Notes: generated by a model from the letters alone, not told the origin. Numbered from the stretch's first letter, positions 7,484-15,106 are shown. The stretch: 21,917 nt of DNA from JAJECS01 sp034428595 (GCA_034428595.1 DAOUHO010000164.1:1-21917), one strand, 5' to 3'. Numbers and translations are program-made.

Positions 7484-7509
7484 GGGCGCCCACAAGGGAC
7501 GCCCCTACA
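7484..7509 (-). repeat. GTAGGGGCG-type hairpin repeat, copy 3
   Basis: Read on the minus strand it begins GTAGGGGCGTCCC, then TTGT and GGGCGCCC, an imperfect stem. It lies in the leader of pyrE and supplies most of the in-frame codons upstream of the true start, so it does not belong to the protein. Confidence 0.65.
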
Positions 7510-7536
7510 CGGAGGCGCGCCGCTGCGGCGCAAATC

Positions 7537-7559
7537 GAGCCATTATGCGTCAATGGCTC
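7537..7559. promoter_or_regulatory. Perfect inverted repeat between divergent pyrE and the Gfo/Idh gene
   Basis: GAGCCATT (7537-7544) and AATGGCTC (7552-7559) are perfect inverted arms around ATGCGTC. A second compact palindrome, GCGCCGC-T-GCGGCGC, lies just before it at 7517-7531. The larger one ends 35 bases before the oxidoreductase start and 84 bases from the pyrE start. It could be an operator for the divergent pair; no factor can be named. Confidence 0.4.
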
Positions 7560-7594
7560 TTTAGCACGACCCGTAGGAACAAGGAGCTAGCGCA

Positions 7595-8683
7595 ATGGCC
7601 TCTCTCAAGGCGGCCGTGATCGGACTTGGCGGCCACGGCAACAACCACCTCCAGATGATCGCCGACGAGCCCGAGATGCGGCTCGTCGGCGTGGCGGACC
7701 TGGACCAGCAGCGCCTGGCCGCGGCCTCCGCCTGCGAACCTGAAGTCGCCGTCACCGACTACCGCGAGATGCTCGACCGCGCGCGCCCCGACGTGGTCTA
7801 CGTGGTCACCCTGCCCGGGCACCTGCTGCCACTCGTGCGCGAATGCCTGGAGCGTGGCATCCACACGTCGGTCGAGAAGTCTCCCGGAAATACCAGCGCC
7901 GACACCGCGGCCATGATCGAGGCGGAAGCGGCCAGCACGGCCATGGCCATCGCCTCCTTCAACCGCCGCTACTTCCCGCAGGTTCTCGCCGTCAAGCGGC
8001 TGGCGCTCGCCCGCGGCGGACCCGTGCACGCCGCTGCCACCTACAACAAAAACCCGAGCGACAAGGTGGTCGAGAACATGCGCCGGGGTCTCATGCCGCC
8101 GGCGTTGATCTGCGACTCGATCCACCACGTCGACCTGCTGCGCTGGCTGATGGGGGACTCAATGAAAACGACCGGCGTCGTCACCCACGTCCATGCGGAG
8201 ACCTACCGCTCCAGCCCCGCGCGCGAGCGGCACAACGCCGTGATCACCTTCGCCAACGGCGCGCGGGCGGTGCTGATGTCGCACTTCGGCGTGGGCGCCC
8301 GCATCCAGCGGGCGGAGCTGCACGCCGAGGACTTCTCGGCCTACATGGACCTCACGCGCATGAGCCCGCCCGAGGAGGCGCACAGTCCCGACACCTTCGA
8401 GCTCTTCGCCGACGGCGATCCGTACGAAGCGCCGCTGGACCTGGCGCCCGAGGGCGGGCCGTACTTCAACGAGACCCGCCACTTCGCCGACTGCATCCTC
8501 AACGGCCGCCGCCCCTGGAGCACGCTGGAGGACGCCCTGGTGACGATGCGGCTGTGCGAGGCCATCTACGCCGGCCACAAAGGCAGCTTCGACGGCGCCT
8601 CGACAGCGGCCTCCTCCGATCTACCCTCCCTCGACGGAGACGGTCCGGTCCCCTCTCCCTGCGATGGGAGAGGGACAGGGTGA
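7595..8683 (+). CDS. Gfo/Idh/MocA family NAD(P)-dependent oxidoreductase
   Basis: A 362-residue protein with AAGGAG eight bases before the ATG. The N-terminal Rossmann fold shows GLGGHG at 10-15 and an acidic end to strand two (VGVADLD). The family's E-K-[SP] motif appears as E94-K-S-P-G. NRRYFP follows near 124, and a D-S-I-H-H-V-D segment near 170 holds the likely catalytic histidine. Members oxidise or epimerise sugars, inositols and related polyols using NAD(P). The family domain ends at about residue 335. The final segment (LPSLDGDGPVPSPCDGRGTG) is encoded by a dispersed hairpin repeat, and the stop TGA lies in that repeat. The next gene is a DUF2961 protein on the same strand, so a sugar-catabolic role is likely; substrate unknown. 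Confidence 0.9.
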   Translation: MASLKAAVIGLGGHGNNHLQMIADEPEMRLVGVADLDQQRLAAASACEPEVAVTDYREMLDRARPDVVYVVTLPGHLLPLVRECLERGIHTSVEKSPGNTSADTAAMIEAEAASTAMAIASFNRRYFPQVLAVKRLALARGGPVHAAATYNKNPSDKVVENMRRGLMPPALICDSIHHVDLLRWLMGDSMKTTGVVTHVHAETYRSSPARERHNAVITFANGARAVLMSHFGVGARIQRAELHAEDFSAYMDLTRMSPPEEAHSPDTFELFADGDPYEAPLDLAPEGGPYFNETRHFADCILNGRRPWSTLEDALVTMRLCEAIYAGHKGSFDGASTAASSDLPSLDGDGPVPSPCDGRGTG

Positions 8684-8795
8684 GGGTGCGGCCCGCGACG
8701 GTGCGTGCTTCCGTCTCCCAGGCTGCCCGCAGCCTGGGCCACCGGGCGCTGATGACCCCTCATCCCACCCTTCTCCCACGAGGGGAGAAGGAGCC
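8646..8795. repeat. Composite repeat with inverted CTCTCCC/GGGAGAG hairpins at its ends
   Basis: The left unit is CCCTCTCCC (8651-8659) with GGGAGAGGG (8666-8674), followed by ACAGGGTGAGGG. The right unit is in the opposite orientation: CCCTCATCCCACC, then CTTCTCCC (8770-8777) with GGGAGAAG (8783-8790). Between them CCCAGGCTG (8717-8725) and CAGCCTGGG (8730-8738) form a perfect nine-pair hairpin. No gene lies in 8684-8844. The arrangement resembles a small non-autonomous mobile element or two insertions of a common repeat. Confidence 0.6.
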
Positions 8796-8844
8796 GGACC
8801 GGCCCGATGCCCCCGAGTTCCGGCGGGCCAGTGAGTAGTAGGCC

Positions 8845-10398
8845 ATGAACGCTGAATGGCTCACCCTGCCCGAGCACTTCGCGCCCGCCCGGGTCACCAC
8901 GAGCAAAGCCCTGCCGCCGGACACGCCTGTCACGCTCGCGCAGCTCGACGGCCCCGGCTGCATCCGCCGCATCTTCGTCGCCACCGTGCGCCGGCCCACG
9001 CCCGCGCACCAGCGCCAGATCGTGCTGCGCATGTTCTGGGACGGCTCGGAAACGCCCGCCGTCGAGGCGCCGGTCGGCGACTTCTTCGGCCAACTTCATG
9101 GGTTGCCGCCCTATGCGCTCGACTCGCGCTATCTCACCACGCAGTTCCACGCCGGATACACGGCCACGTTTCCCATGCCCTTTCAGCACGCCGCGCGCAT
9201 CGAGGCTGTGGCAGGACCGGACGTGGACGACGCCGGGATCGTGATCCAGATCGACTGGAACGCGTACCCGCCTGAGTCGTCGCCCACGCCGCTGCGGTTC
9301 CACGCACAGTTCCGCCGCGAGTATCCCTGCGAGGCCTACGGACGGAACTACCTGCTGCTGAATGCGGTCGGTCGCGGTCGTTTCCTGGGCTTCAACTACG
9401 GCGTGGCCGTGCGCGACGACCGGGCGCGCTGGTCGCACGCGGGCGCCGAGAACATCTATGTGACCAACCCCGTCGACGCGCCGGAGGGACCGTTCGCCCA
9501 CCTGCGCGGCGCGGGCGGCGAGGACACCTTTGGCGCCTCCTACGGCGGCGTGCTGCACCGGCCCTCCACGCATCTCGACCAGGGCGTGCCCTACTACGCG
9601 CAGGAGGACCTCGGGCCGGCCTTAGCCCGGCACACGCTGGCCGCCTATCGCTTCTTCGAGGCCGACGCCATCCCCTTTGGCCGGTCGATCCAGGTGCGAT
9701 TCGGCTCGATGGCCAACGACATTTGCAGCACGGCGTACTGGTATCAGGAGCCGCCCCATCGGCCGTTCGTTCGCCTGCCCGCCTGGGACCGACTGCTGCT
9801 CGGCGCGGAGTTGCCGTTCGACGCCACGGGCGCGCCGGCCCCGGAACCGCGCTGGCAGCTGCTTGGTCCGTTCCATCCGGACCACGAAGCGGCGCTGGAC
9901 GCGGCGGCCGATGGCTCGCTCAATCCCGCCGAGCGCTTCCCGGAGACGGGCTACGCGCCCGACTCGCCGTGGCGCCGGGGCCAGCGGCATATCGCACGCT
10001 GGGCGCCGGCCGCCGACATCCACGGCTTCGTCGACTTCTCGCTGACGTTCCGCCCCATCGCCGCCGAAAACTCGCTCACCTATCCGGCGGTCGGGCTGGC
10101 GCAAACCTGGCTGCACCTCGACGCGGACGCCGCCGTCACGCTGCAGGCCGGATGGGTGAACGAGCTGCGGCTCCGGCTCGGCGACGGTCAGTGGGAGTCA
10201 CTCGGCCGCCACGCCTACTTCCGCAATCGCGAGCACCGGTTGTCGCTCAAGGCCGGGTGGAACCGGCTGCAGGTCAAGCTCGACAACCCCGATGACGGGC
10301 TGGCCGGGCAATCGTGGGGCTCGTGGGTATTCGCGCTGCGCATGATTGACGACCACGGGCGCGAGCTCGCGCCGCATTTGGAGCCCGTTCGCCAGTAG
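8845..10398 (+). CDS. DUF2961 (glycoside hydrolase family 172-type) protein
   Basis: A 517-residue protein with no signal peptide, so probably cytoplasmic. The DUF2961 pattern runs in order: GPGCIRRIF at 36-44, WDG at 65-67, P-V-G-D-F-F-G at 76-82, Y-T-A-T-F-P-M-P-F at 105-113, then GAGGEDTFGASYGG near 226 and S-T-A-Y-W-Y near 295. DUF2961 was recognised as GH172, which includes difructose-anhydride and alpha-fructofuranosidase or arabinofuranosidase enzymes. The EDT glutamate is present, but the E-H-G segment usual in many members before the AYWY motif reads FGSMAND here, so activity should not be assumed. Residues 400-517 form a separate beta-rich C-terminal part. The stop TAG falls inside a perfect palindromic repeat. 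Neighbours (an oxidoreductase before, a TIM-barrel hydrolase-like gene convergent) support a carbohydrate role. Confidence 0.82.
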   Translation: MNAEWLTLPEHFAPARVTTSKALPPDTPVTLAQLDGPGCIRRIFVATVRRPTPAHQRQIVLRMFWDGSETPAVEAPVGDFFGQLHGLPPYALDSRYLTTQFHAGYTATFPMPFQHAARIEAVAGPDVDDAGIVIQIDWNAYPPESSPTPLRFHAQFRREYPCEAYGRNYLLLNAVGRGRFLGFNYGVAVRDDRARWSHAGAENIYVTNPVDAPEGPFAHLRGAGGEDTFGASYGGVLHRPSTHLDQGVPYYAQEDLGPALARHTLAAYRFFEADAIPFGRSIQVRFGSMANDICSTAYWYQEPPHRPFVRLPAWDRLLLGAELPFDATGAPAPEPRWQLLGPFHPDHEAALDAAADGSLNPAERFPETGYAPDSPWRRGQRHIARWAPAADIHGFVDFSLTFRPIAAENSLTYPAVGLAQTWLHLDADAAVTLQAGWVNELRLRLGDGQWESLGRHAYFRNREHRLSLKAGWNRLQVKLDNPDDGLAGQSWGSWVFALRMIDDHGRELAPHLEPVRQ

Positions 10399-10422
10399 GG
10401 GCGACGCATGCGTCGCCCCTAC
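10395..10422. terminator. Perfect 28-bp palindrome (GTAGGGGCG repeat, copy 4) between convergent genes
   Basis: Arm GTAGGGGCGACGCA (10395-10408) is followed directly by its exact reverse complement TGCGTCGCCCCTAC (10409-10422). The TAG of the first arm is the stop codon of the DUF2961 gene, and a convergent gene ends 36 bases beyond. The location suits a bidirectional terminator, though there is no T-run. It is the most symmetrical member of the repeat family. Confidence 0.6.
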
Positions 10423-10457
10423 GAAGCCTGTGCGCGATCCAAGGCGCGCGGCGGCGC

Positions 10458-12242
10458 TCAGCCCGGCGCGATCGTCGTCATGTCCCAGCCGCCCAGCCGG
10501 CGGATGGGCACCGTGGGATTTGCCAGGTTGGGCTCGCCCGCCTGGCGCCAGGCCTCGATCTCATCCCGGTGGCCCAGCCGGCGCAGCGCGTTCCAGGGCG
10601 CCTGGTGGTTGGCGCGAAACCACGAGCCCGCGCAGTCCCACACGAAGAGATGCTCGGCCCCGGCGCCGTAGAGCATCGAGGCCATGCGGCGGTAGTCCTC
10701 CGCGCTCAGGTCGCGCGGCATCAGGTTCGGCGCCATCAGGCAGCGTGTGCCGCGCACCGCCTCCACGAACGGCTGGATCTGCTCGCCCGACGTCCAGGTG
10801 TCCTCGGCCACCGGCAGGGCCAGCGGCGCGGGGCTGTAGGGAATCAGCGTGTCGATCAAGCCCTCGCGCGCCCAGGTGGCCACGTCCAGGCCGAAGTAGT
10901 CGTTGTCGGCCTGGGTGCCCAGCACGCACACCGAGATGCCAATCCGCTTGCCGTGGCGCGCGGCGCCGGCGGCGTCCATCTGGGCGCGCAGCCGCCGCAT
11001 GAAGGCGGTGAGCACGGCGGCGCGGTGAGACAGCCAGCGGGGATCGCGCTCGTCCAGATCGTGGGGGTCCTCGCCGAACTCACGTTTGAAGCTCTCGACC
11101 AGCGGCGCCTCGTAGTCCAGGTACGGCGGTCGCCGGTTGAACAGCAGCGCGATGCCGTCGACGGGATAGGACGCCACCTCGCGCAGCACGGACAGGCAGA
11201 ACTCCTGGGTCTCCGGAAACGCATAGGACAGCCGCGGCAGGGACCGCCCCTCGCGGTCGATGCAGTGCAGCTCCGGGTGCCGCTCGAAATACCCGCCCGT
11301 GAAAAAGCCCTCGAAGACTGTCGGCGGGTAGGTCCACGCCGCCAGCCGGTAGCTGGCGTGAAACTCCATCCCCAGGTCGTGGGTGTGCCGCAGCGCCACG
11401 TCCACCGGATCGATGCCCTTGCGCCGGAACTCCCGAAAGCTCTCCACCAGCAGCCGCTCGCCCAGCCGGCTGTAGCCCTGCAGGTCCAGATCGGCCGGAT
11501 TGCGACCCACGGTGGTGTCGTAGTAAAGCCTGTCGCCGCCGCCGACCTCCCAATAGATGCGCCCGAAGTCGGTCTCGCGGTAGGGCTCGACCTCGCGCCG
11601 GATCTGCTCCGCGGTCGTCGTGCGATAGGTGGAGGGATAGACCGCGTCGTTGTGCCCGAATAGCCGGCGGGTGGAGGCGTCGCGCAGACCCCGCTGGTGC
11701 GCCGCCGCCTCGGGGTCCGAGAGCGGCACGAGCTTGACGTAGGCGATCTTGGCCGCCTCACCCTGGATCGTCCCCGGGCCGTCGCCGGCCGCCAGGCGCC
11801 GCGTGATCTGCTCGAACACCAGGTCCTGGCCGTCGAGTTTGGCCACACGCCAGAAGAGCTCCTCGAACCGGAGCCGGCGCAGGTGCACGTCGAACCCGCG
11901 CGGCGGCTCCCAGCGCAGCATCGAGTAGGTGTCGTCGCCGCTCAGCTTCGCCAGCACCTGTCCCAGCCAGCCCTGGTCGCCATGGGTCGAATGAAATCCC
12001 ACCGAGATGGCATGCCAGCCGCGCCGGTCCAGGGGATACGTGACCGCGGGCGCCTGCGACTCGAAGCCGGCGAACAGCAGCACGCCGCGCAGGTGTTCGG
12101 TTTCGTAGGGCAGCGTCTGCCAGGTGCGCGGGCGCAGATCGGACGCCAGCGCCGACGCCGGCGTGACGCGATCCAGGTCGGTCAGATAGACGGGATCCGC
12201 CGCATAGCCTCGGTCGGCCAGGTGATCACGTACTGGCGCCAT
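10458..12242 (-). CDS. Putative TIM-barrel glycoside-hydrolase-like protein
   Basis: A 594-residue protein starting MAPVRDHLADRGYAADPVYL. AGGGGG lies five bases before this ATG, which is chosen over an ATG eight codons upstream. The first 200 residues look like a beta-sandwich domain ending at IAYVKLVPLSD. The rest resembles a glycosyl-hydrolase-like (GHL/family-10-like) barrel: FGRIYWEVGGGDRLYYDT, then HTHDLGMEFHASYRLAAW near 293, LREVASYPVDGIALLFNRRP near 355, and barrel-end strands LIDTLIPYSP and HLFVWDCAGSW. There is no signal peptide. The family seems to occur with sugar-catabolic and sulfatase genes in environmental bacteria, but I cannot name a substrate or catalytic residues with confidence. 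It is convergent with the DUF2961 gene, and its ribosome site lies within a hairpin (12244-12267). Confidence 0.7.
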   Translation of the reverse strand: MAPVRDHLADRGYAADPVYLTDLDRVTPASALASDLRPRTWQTLPYETEHLRGVLLFAGFESQAPAVTYPLDRRGWHAISVGFHSTHGDQGWLGQVLAKLSGDDTYSMLRWEPPRGFDVHLRRLRFEELFWRVAKLDGQDLVFEQITRRLAAGDGPGTIQGEAAKIAYVKLVPLSDPEAAAHQRGLRDASTRRLFGHNDAVYPSTYRTTTAEQIRREVEPYRETDFGRIYWEVGGGDRLYYDTTVGRNPADLDLQGYSRLGERLLVESFREFRRKGIDPVDVALRHTHDLGMEFHASYRLAAWTYPPTVFEGFFTGGYFERHPELHCIDREGRSLPRLSYAFPETQEFCLSVLREVASYPVDGIALLFNRRPPYLDYEAPLVESFKREFGEDPHDLDERDPRWLSHRAAVLTAFMRRLRAQMDAAGAARHGKRIGISVCVLGTQADNDYFGLDVATWAREGLIDTLIPYSPAPLALPVAEDTWTSGEQIQPFVEAVRGTRCLMAPNLMPRDLSAEDYRRMASMLYGAGAEHLFVWDCAGSWFRANHQAPWNALRRLGHRDEIEAWRQAGEPNLANPTVPIRRLGGWDMTTIAPG

Positions 12243-12243
12243 C

Positions 12244-12267
12244 GTTGCCCCCTTTGGTTGGGGCAAC
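12244..12267 (-). promoter_or_regulatory. Hairpin covering the ribosome-binding site of the TIM-barrel gene
   Basis: GTTGCCCC and GGGGCAAC are perfect eight-base inverted arms around an eight-base loop. In the minus-strand transcript the second arm contains the Gs of the ribosome site, and the start codon follows one base after it. Folding would hide the site, so translational control is possible. It could also be a DNA operator. Confidence 0.45.
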
Positions 12268-12299
12268 TCTCGCGGTTGCCCTGTGACGCGCCGCCGTTG

Positions 12300-12815
12300 C
12301 TAATCACTCCCCGTCGGCGCGCCCGGTCCCTGGTAGAACCCACGGCGCCAGTAGACCAGCGGCTGCGCTTCTTGCAGGGAGCCGTCGACCACCTCGCCCA
12401 CCAGAATCGCGTGGTCTCCGAGCACCGTCGCGCTGATGCGGCGACAGATCACCACGGCCAGCACGTCGCTCAGGACGGGCAGCCGGTCGTCCCAGAGCGT
12501 CCACGACACGTGATCGAACTTGTCGGTGGCGCTGGAGGCAAAGAGCTTGGCTACGTTGGCTTGGTCCGCGTGCAGCAGATGCGCCGCAAAGTGGCTTCCC
12601 GTCGTGAGCGCGGTATAGCTGTTGCAGGTCTCGTCCACGCAGACGATCACCGACGGCGGATGGGCGGAATACGACGCGATCGACGTGACGGTCAGCCCCC
12701 GCGGCGACCCGTCGGCCGCCGCGCCGGTCACCACCGCGACGCCGGAAGCCAGGGCCGCCATCGAGCCCTTGAACAGCGCTTGGACATCCGCGGCGGGCGT
12801 TGGCGGCACGGTCAT
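12300..12815 (-). CDS. Flavin reductase-like domain protein (FMN-binding split barrel)
   Basis: A 171-residue protein of the flavin reductase-like family (PF01613; HpaC, RutF and relatives). It shows LASGVAVVTG near 22, then G-L-T-V-T-S-I-A-S-Y-S-A-H-P-P-S-V-I-V-C-V, the FMN-binding strand-loop of the family. N-S-Y-T-A-L follows, and the C-terminal HAILVGEV plus P-L-V-Y-W-R-R-G-F-Y end. These proteins reduce FMN or FAD with NAD(P)H, usually for a partner monooxygenase; some instead bind flavin for other uses. No monooxygenase gene lies in the window. It ends 57 bases before the start of the TIM-barrel gene on the same strand, so the two may be co-transcribed, with this gene first. No strong ribosome site is seen before the ATG. 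Confidence 0.88.
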   Translation of the reverse strand: MTVPPTPAADVQALFKGSMAALASGVAVVTGAAADGSPRGLTVTSIASYSAHPPSVIVCVDETCNSYTALTTGSHFAAHLLHADQANVAKLFASSATDKFDHVSWTLWDDRLPVLSDVLAVVICRRISATVLGDHAILVGEVVDGSLQEAQPLVYWRRGFYQGPGAPTGSD

Positions 12816-12887
12816 CGCAGGGCTCTCGAGTCCGTCGGGTGGCGCGCCGGTGCACGATACTACTGCGCAGCGGCCATGCGATTGTGT

Positions 12888-13096
12888 ATGGTTGAGAAAG
12901 CTAGAGGCGCCCAGCGCACCACGAAGGGCGCGGGGCCGCAGAAATCGATCGGCCCACCGCGGGCGCCAGTTTCAGCAGAAGGGCCCCCGCTATCGAGAGT
13001 TTCACCGCGCTGCGCGTCCGACCGGATCTCGTCGACGCGCTGGCGGCCGACGAGATCACCAGCCCCACCCCCATCCAAGCCGCCTGCATTCCGCAC
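12888..13096 (+). other. Upstream coding part of the DEAD-box helicase, start unresolved
   Basis: The helicase frame stays open back to a TAG at 12902-12904 and encodes the Q motif just before 13097 (F-T-A-L-R-V-R-P-D-L-V, then SPTPIQAACIPH). Third positions here are GC-rich as in the gene itself, yet this stretch has no ATG, GTG or TTG. An ATG at 12888 in another frame would join the helicase frame if one base were added, for example in the CCCCC run at 12984-12988. An assembly error, a real frameshift or an unusual start codon could explain it. Confidence 0.55.
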
Positions 13097-14317
13097 TTGC
13101 TTGAAGGCCGCGACGTCGTCGGGCAAGCCCGAACCGGCTCCGGCAAGACCCTGGCCTACGCCATCCCGATCATTGAAGGACTTGACCCCGATCATCCGCG
13201 TGTCCAGGCCCTGGTGCTGGCGCCGACCCGCGAGCTTGCCGAGCAGATCGGCACCGTCATCGATCCGTTGCTCGGTCCCGACGCCCCACCCTCGGTGCGC
13301 ATCGTCGGCGGGCTCAGCTACACCCCGCAGCGTCGCGCCCTCGCCCAGGGTGCGCAGGTCGTGGTGGGCACGCCGGGTCGCGTGCTGGACCTGGTCGAAA
13401 GCCGCGATCTGAATGTCGACGACCTCCGCATGCTGGTGATCGACGAGGCCGACCGCATGTTCGACATCGGCATGGCGCCCCAGGTCGAATCGATCTTGCG
13501 CTATTCGCCCACCTCCCGGCAGACGGCGCTGTTCTCGGCCACCGTGCCGGGCTGGGTCGCGCGGCTCACCCTGCGCCACCTGCGCGACCCCGAGCACGTC
13601 GAGTTGGACACCCGTCCGGAAGACCTTCCCGAAATCGACCACGAGATCTGGGTCGTCCCCGAAATGGAGAAGTCCACGGCCGTTGAAGGCATGTTGCAGA
13701 GTTCGCCCGGTGCGCAGACGATCGTGTTCGGCCGCACCCGCCGCGGCGTCGACCGCCTGCGCGACCGATTGCGCCGCAGCGGCCTGCGGGTGGACGCCAT
13801 CCAGGGCGGCATGCCGCAACCCTCGCGGCAGCGTGTCATGGACCGTTTCCGCCGGGAAGAGATCGATGTGCTGATCGCCACCGACGTCGCCGCCCGCGGC
13901 CTTGACATCATCGGCCTCGCCCAGGTGATTAACTACGACATTCCCGATCACCCCGACATGTTCACCCATCGCACCGGCCGCACCGGCCGCATGGGACGCG
14001 CGGGGCGCTCCATCACCCTGGTCAGCGGCGCCGATCTCGACCGTCTGGCCTCGATCGAATACTCCCTGGAGCGCCGCATCCCGCGACGCTACTGGGACGA
14101 GCTCAAGACCGAGTTGCTCCCGGCAGCCGGCGATCCCGCCGATCCCGTCGAACCTGCCGAACCCGTCGCGCCAGCCAATGGCCAACGCGTGATGCCCGGC
14201 GAACGCCTGAGTGGCGGCAGAGCGAAAGCGAACGGCGCGAATGGGCACAAACCCCAGTCGAACCGTCGCCGGCGTCGTCCCCGCCAGGCGGGGGCTCAGG
14301 CGGCCGGCAGCCGCTAA
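13097..14317 (+). CDS. DEAD-box ATP-dependent RNA helicase
   Basis: The frame given begins at the first standard start codon (TTG), but conserved sequence begins upstream, so the true protein is at least 40 residues longer. Motifs run in order: I ARTGSGKT at 11-18, Ia APTRELAEQ near 45, Ib TPGR near 94, II DEAD in VIDEADRMF near 117, III SAT near 148, IV IVFGRTRRGVD near 210, V ATDVAARGLDI near 263, VI HRTGRTGRMGRAG near 290. All catalytic motifs are intact. The last 60 residues are a proline-rich then Arg/Lys-rich tail (SNRRRRRPRQ), which probably binds RNA. Such helicases remodel RNA in ribosome assembly or decay. A GDPD gene follows after 30 bases on the same strand. The long antisense open frame over this gene is a high-GC shadow. 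Confidence 0.93.
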   Translation: MLEGRDVVGQARTGSGKTLAYAIPIIEGLDPDHPRVQALVLAPTRELAEQIGTVIDPLLGPDAPPSVRIVGGLSYTPQRRALAQGAQVVVGTPGRVLDLVESRDLNVDDLRMLVIDEADRMFDIGMAPQVESILRYSPTSRQTALFSATVPGWVARLTLRHLRDPEHVELDTRPEDLPEIDHEIWVVPEMEKSTAVEGMLQSSPGAQTIVFGRTRRGVDRLRDRLRRSGLRVDAIQGGMPQPSRQRVMDRFRREEIDVLIATDVAARGLDIIGLAQVINYDIPDHPDMFTHRTGRTGRMGRAGRSITLVSGADLDRLASIEYSLERRIPRRYWDELKTELLPAAGDPADPVEPAEPVAPANGQRVMPGERLSGGRAKANGANGHKPQSNRRRRRPRQAGAQAAGSR

Positions 14318-14347
14318 TCGGCGCGGCGGCCTGGGGGCGGCGAGGTC

Positions 14348-15106
14348 ATGGCACCCCGCAGGCCGCTGGTCATCGCGCATCGCGGCGACACGGCGGCGGC
14401 TCCGGAGAACACGCTGGCGGCCTTCGCCGCCGCGATAGACGCCGGAGCGGACGGCATCGAGTTGGATGTCCACCCAAGCCGCGATGGGGCCTTGGTCGTG
14501 CATCACGACCATTACCTCGACCGCACCACCAGCGGCGCGGGGCTCGTCAGCGACCACACCCTGGGGGAGCTGCGGGCGCTGGACGCCGGCGCGTGGTTCG
14601 ACGCGAAGTTCGCCGGCGAGAGCATTCCCACGCTCGAGGAGGTGTTACGCCTCGCCGCTGGACGCGTGCGCCTCGAGATCGAGCTCAAGGGGACCACGCT
14701 GTCGTTCCTGGAGCGGGTGCTCGACACCATCCGCGCCGCCGACGCGGTTGCGGCGGTGGAACTCACGACTCCACACCGGCCCCTGCTCTGGCACATGCAT
14801 CGCCGCGAGCCGCGCATTCCGACCGGCATGTTCTTCGAACCGTGGCCGTCCTGGATGACGCTGGACCTGGGTCAGCGCCAGGTCATCGAGCTGATGTCGT
14901 TGGCCGGGGCTCGCGTCGCGCATCTCCCCATAGGCGTGATCGACGCTGCGTTTGTCGGACGGCTGCACGACGCCGGTATACAGGTGCACGGAGCCAATCT
15001 GAACGACACCGCCGCCATCGAGCGCGCGGTTGAGTGTGGTGTCGACCAGTTCACCACCTCGCGGCTCGACCTGGCGCTGCGAATGCTGGAAGACACCGAT
15101 GCCTAG
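14348..15106 (+). CDS. Glycerophosphodiester phosphodiesterase
   Basis: A 252-residue cytoplasmic-type enzyme (no signal peptide). The GDPD signature is complete: H11-R-G, then E20-N-T, E38 and D40 for the metal, H53-D54 in ALVVHHDHYLDRTTSG, and EIELKG near 118. The C-terminal part shows the barrel strands GIQVHGANLND and GVDQFTTSRLDLAL. It splits glycerophosphodiesters into glycerol-3-phosphate and an alcohol, serving phosphate and lipid recycling. The family symbol ugpQ might apply, but there are no ugp transporter genes nearby. It follows the helicase gene by 30 bases and may share its transcript. A GAGG lies very close to the ATG, so the ribosome site is weak. Confidence 0.92.
   Translation: MAPRRPLVIAHRGDTAAAPENTLAAFAAAIDAGADGIELDVHPSRDGALVVHHDHYLDRTTSGAGLVSDHTLGELRALDAGAWFDAKFAGESIPTLEEVLRLAAGRVRLEIELKGTTLSFLERVLDTIRAADAVAAVELTTPHRPLLWHMHRREPRIPTGMFFEPWPSWMTLDLGQRQVIELMSLAGARVAHLPIGVIDAAFVGRLHDAGIQVHGANLNDTAAIERAVECGVDQFTTSRLDLALRMLEDTDA

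Noticed and set aside
11697..13412. Long plus-strand open frame (571 codons) across the TIM-barrel, flavin reductase and helicase starts
   Set aside because: It runs antisense through two recognisable genes and overlaps the helicase in another frame; no domain is visible.
12860..14557. Long minus-strand open frame (565 codons) antisense to the helicase
   Set aside because: The opposite strand carries all DEAD-box motifs; the antisense product is low-complexity and shows no family. High GC makes such frames long.
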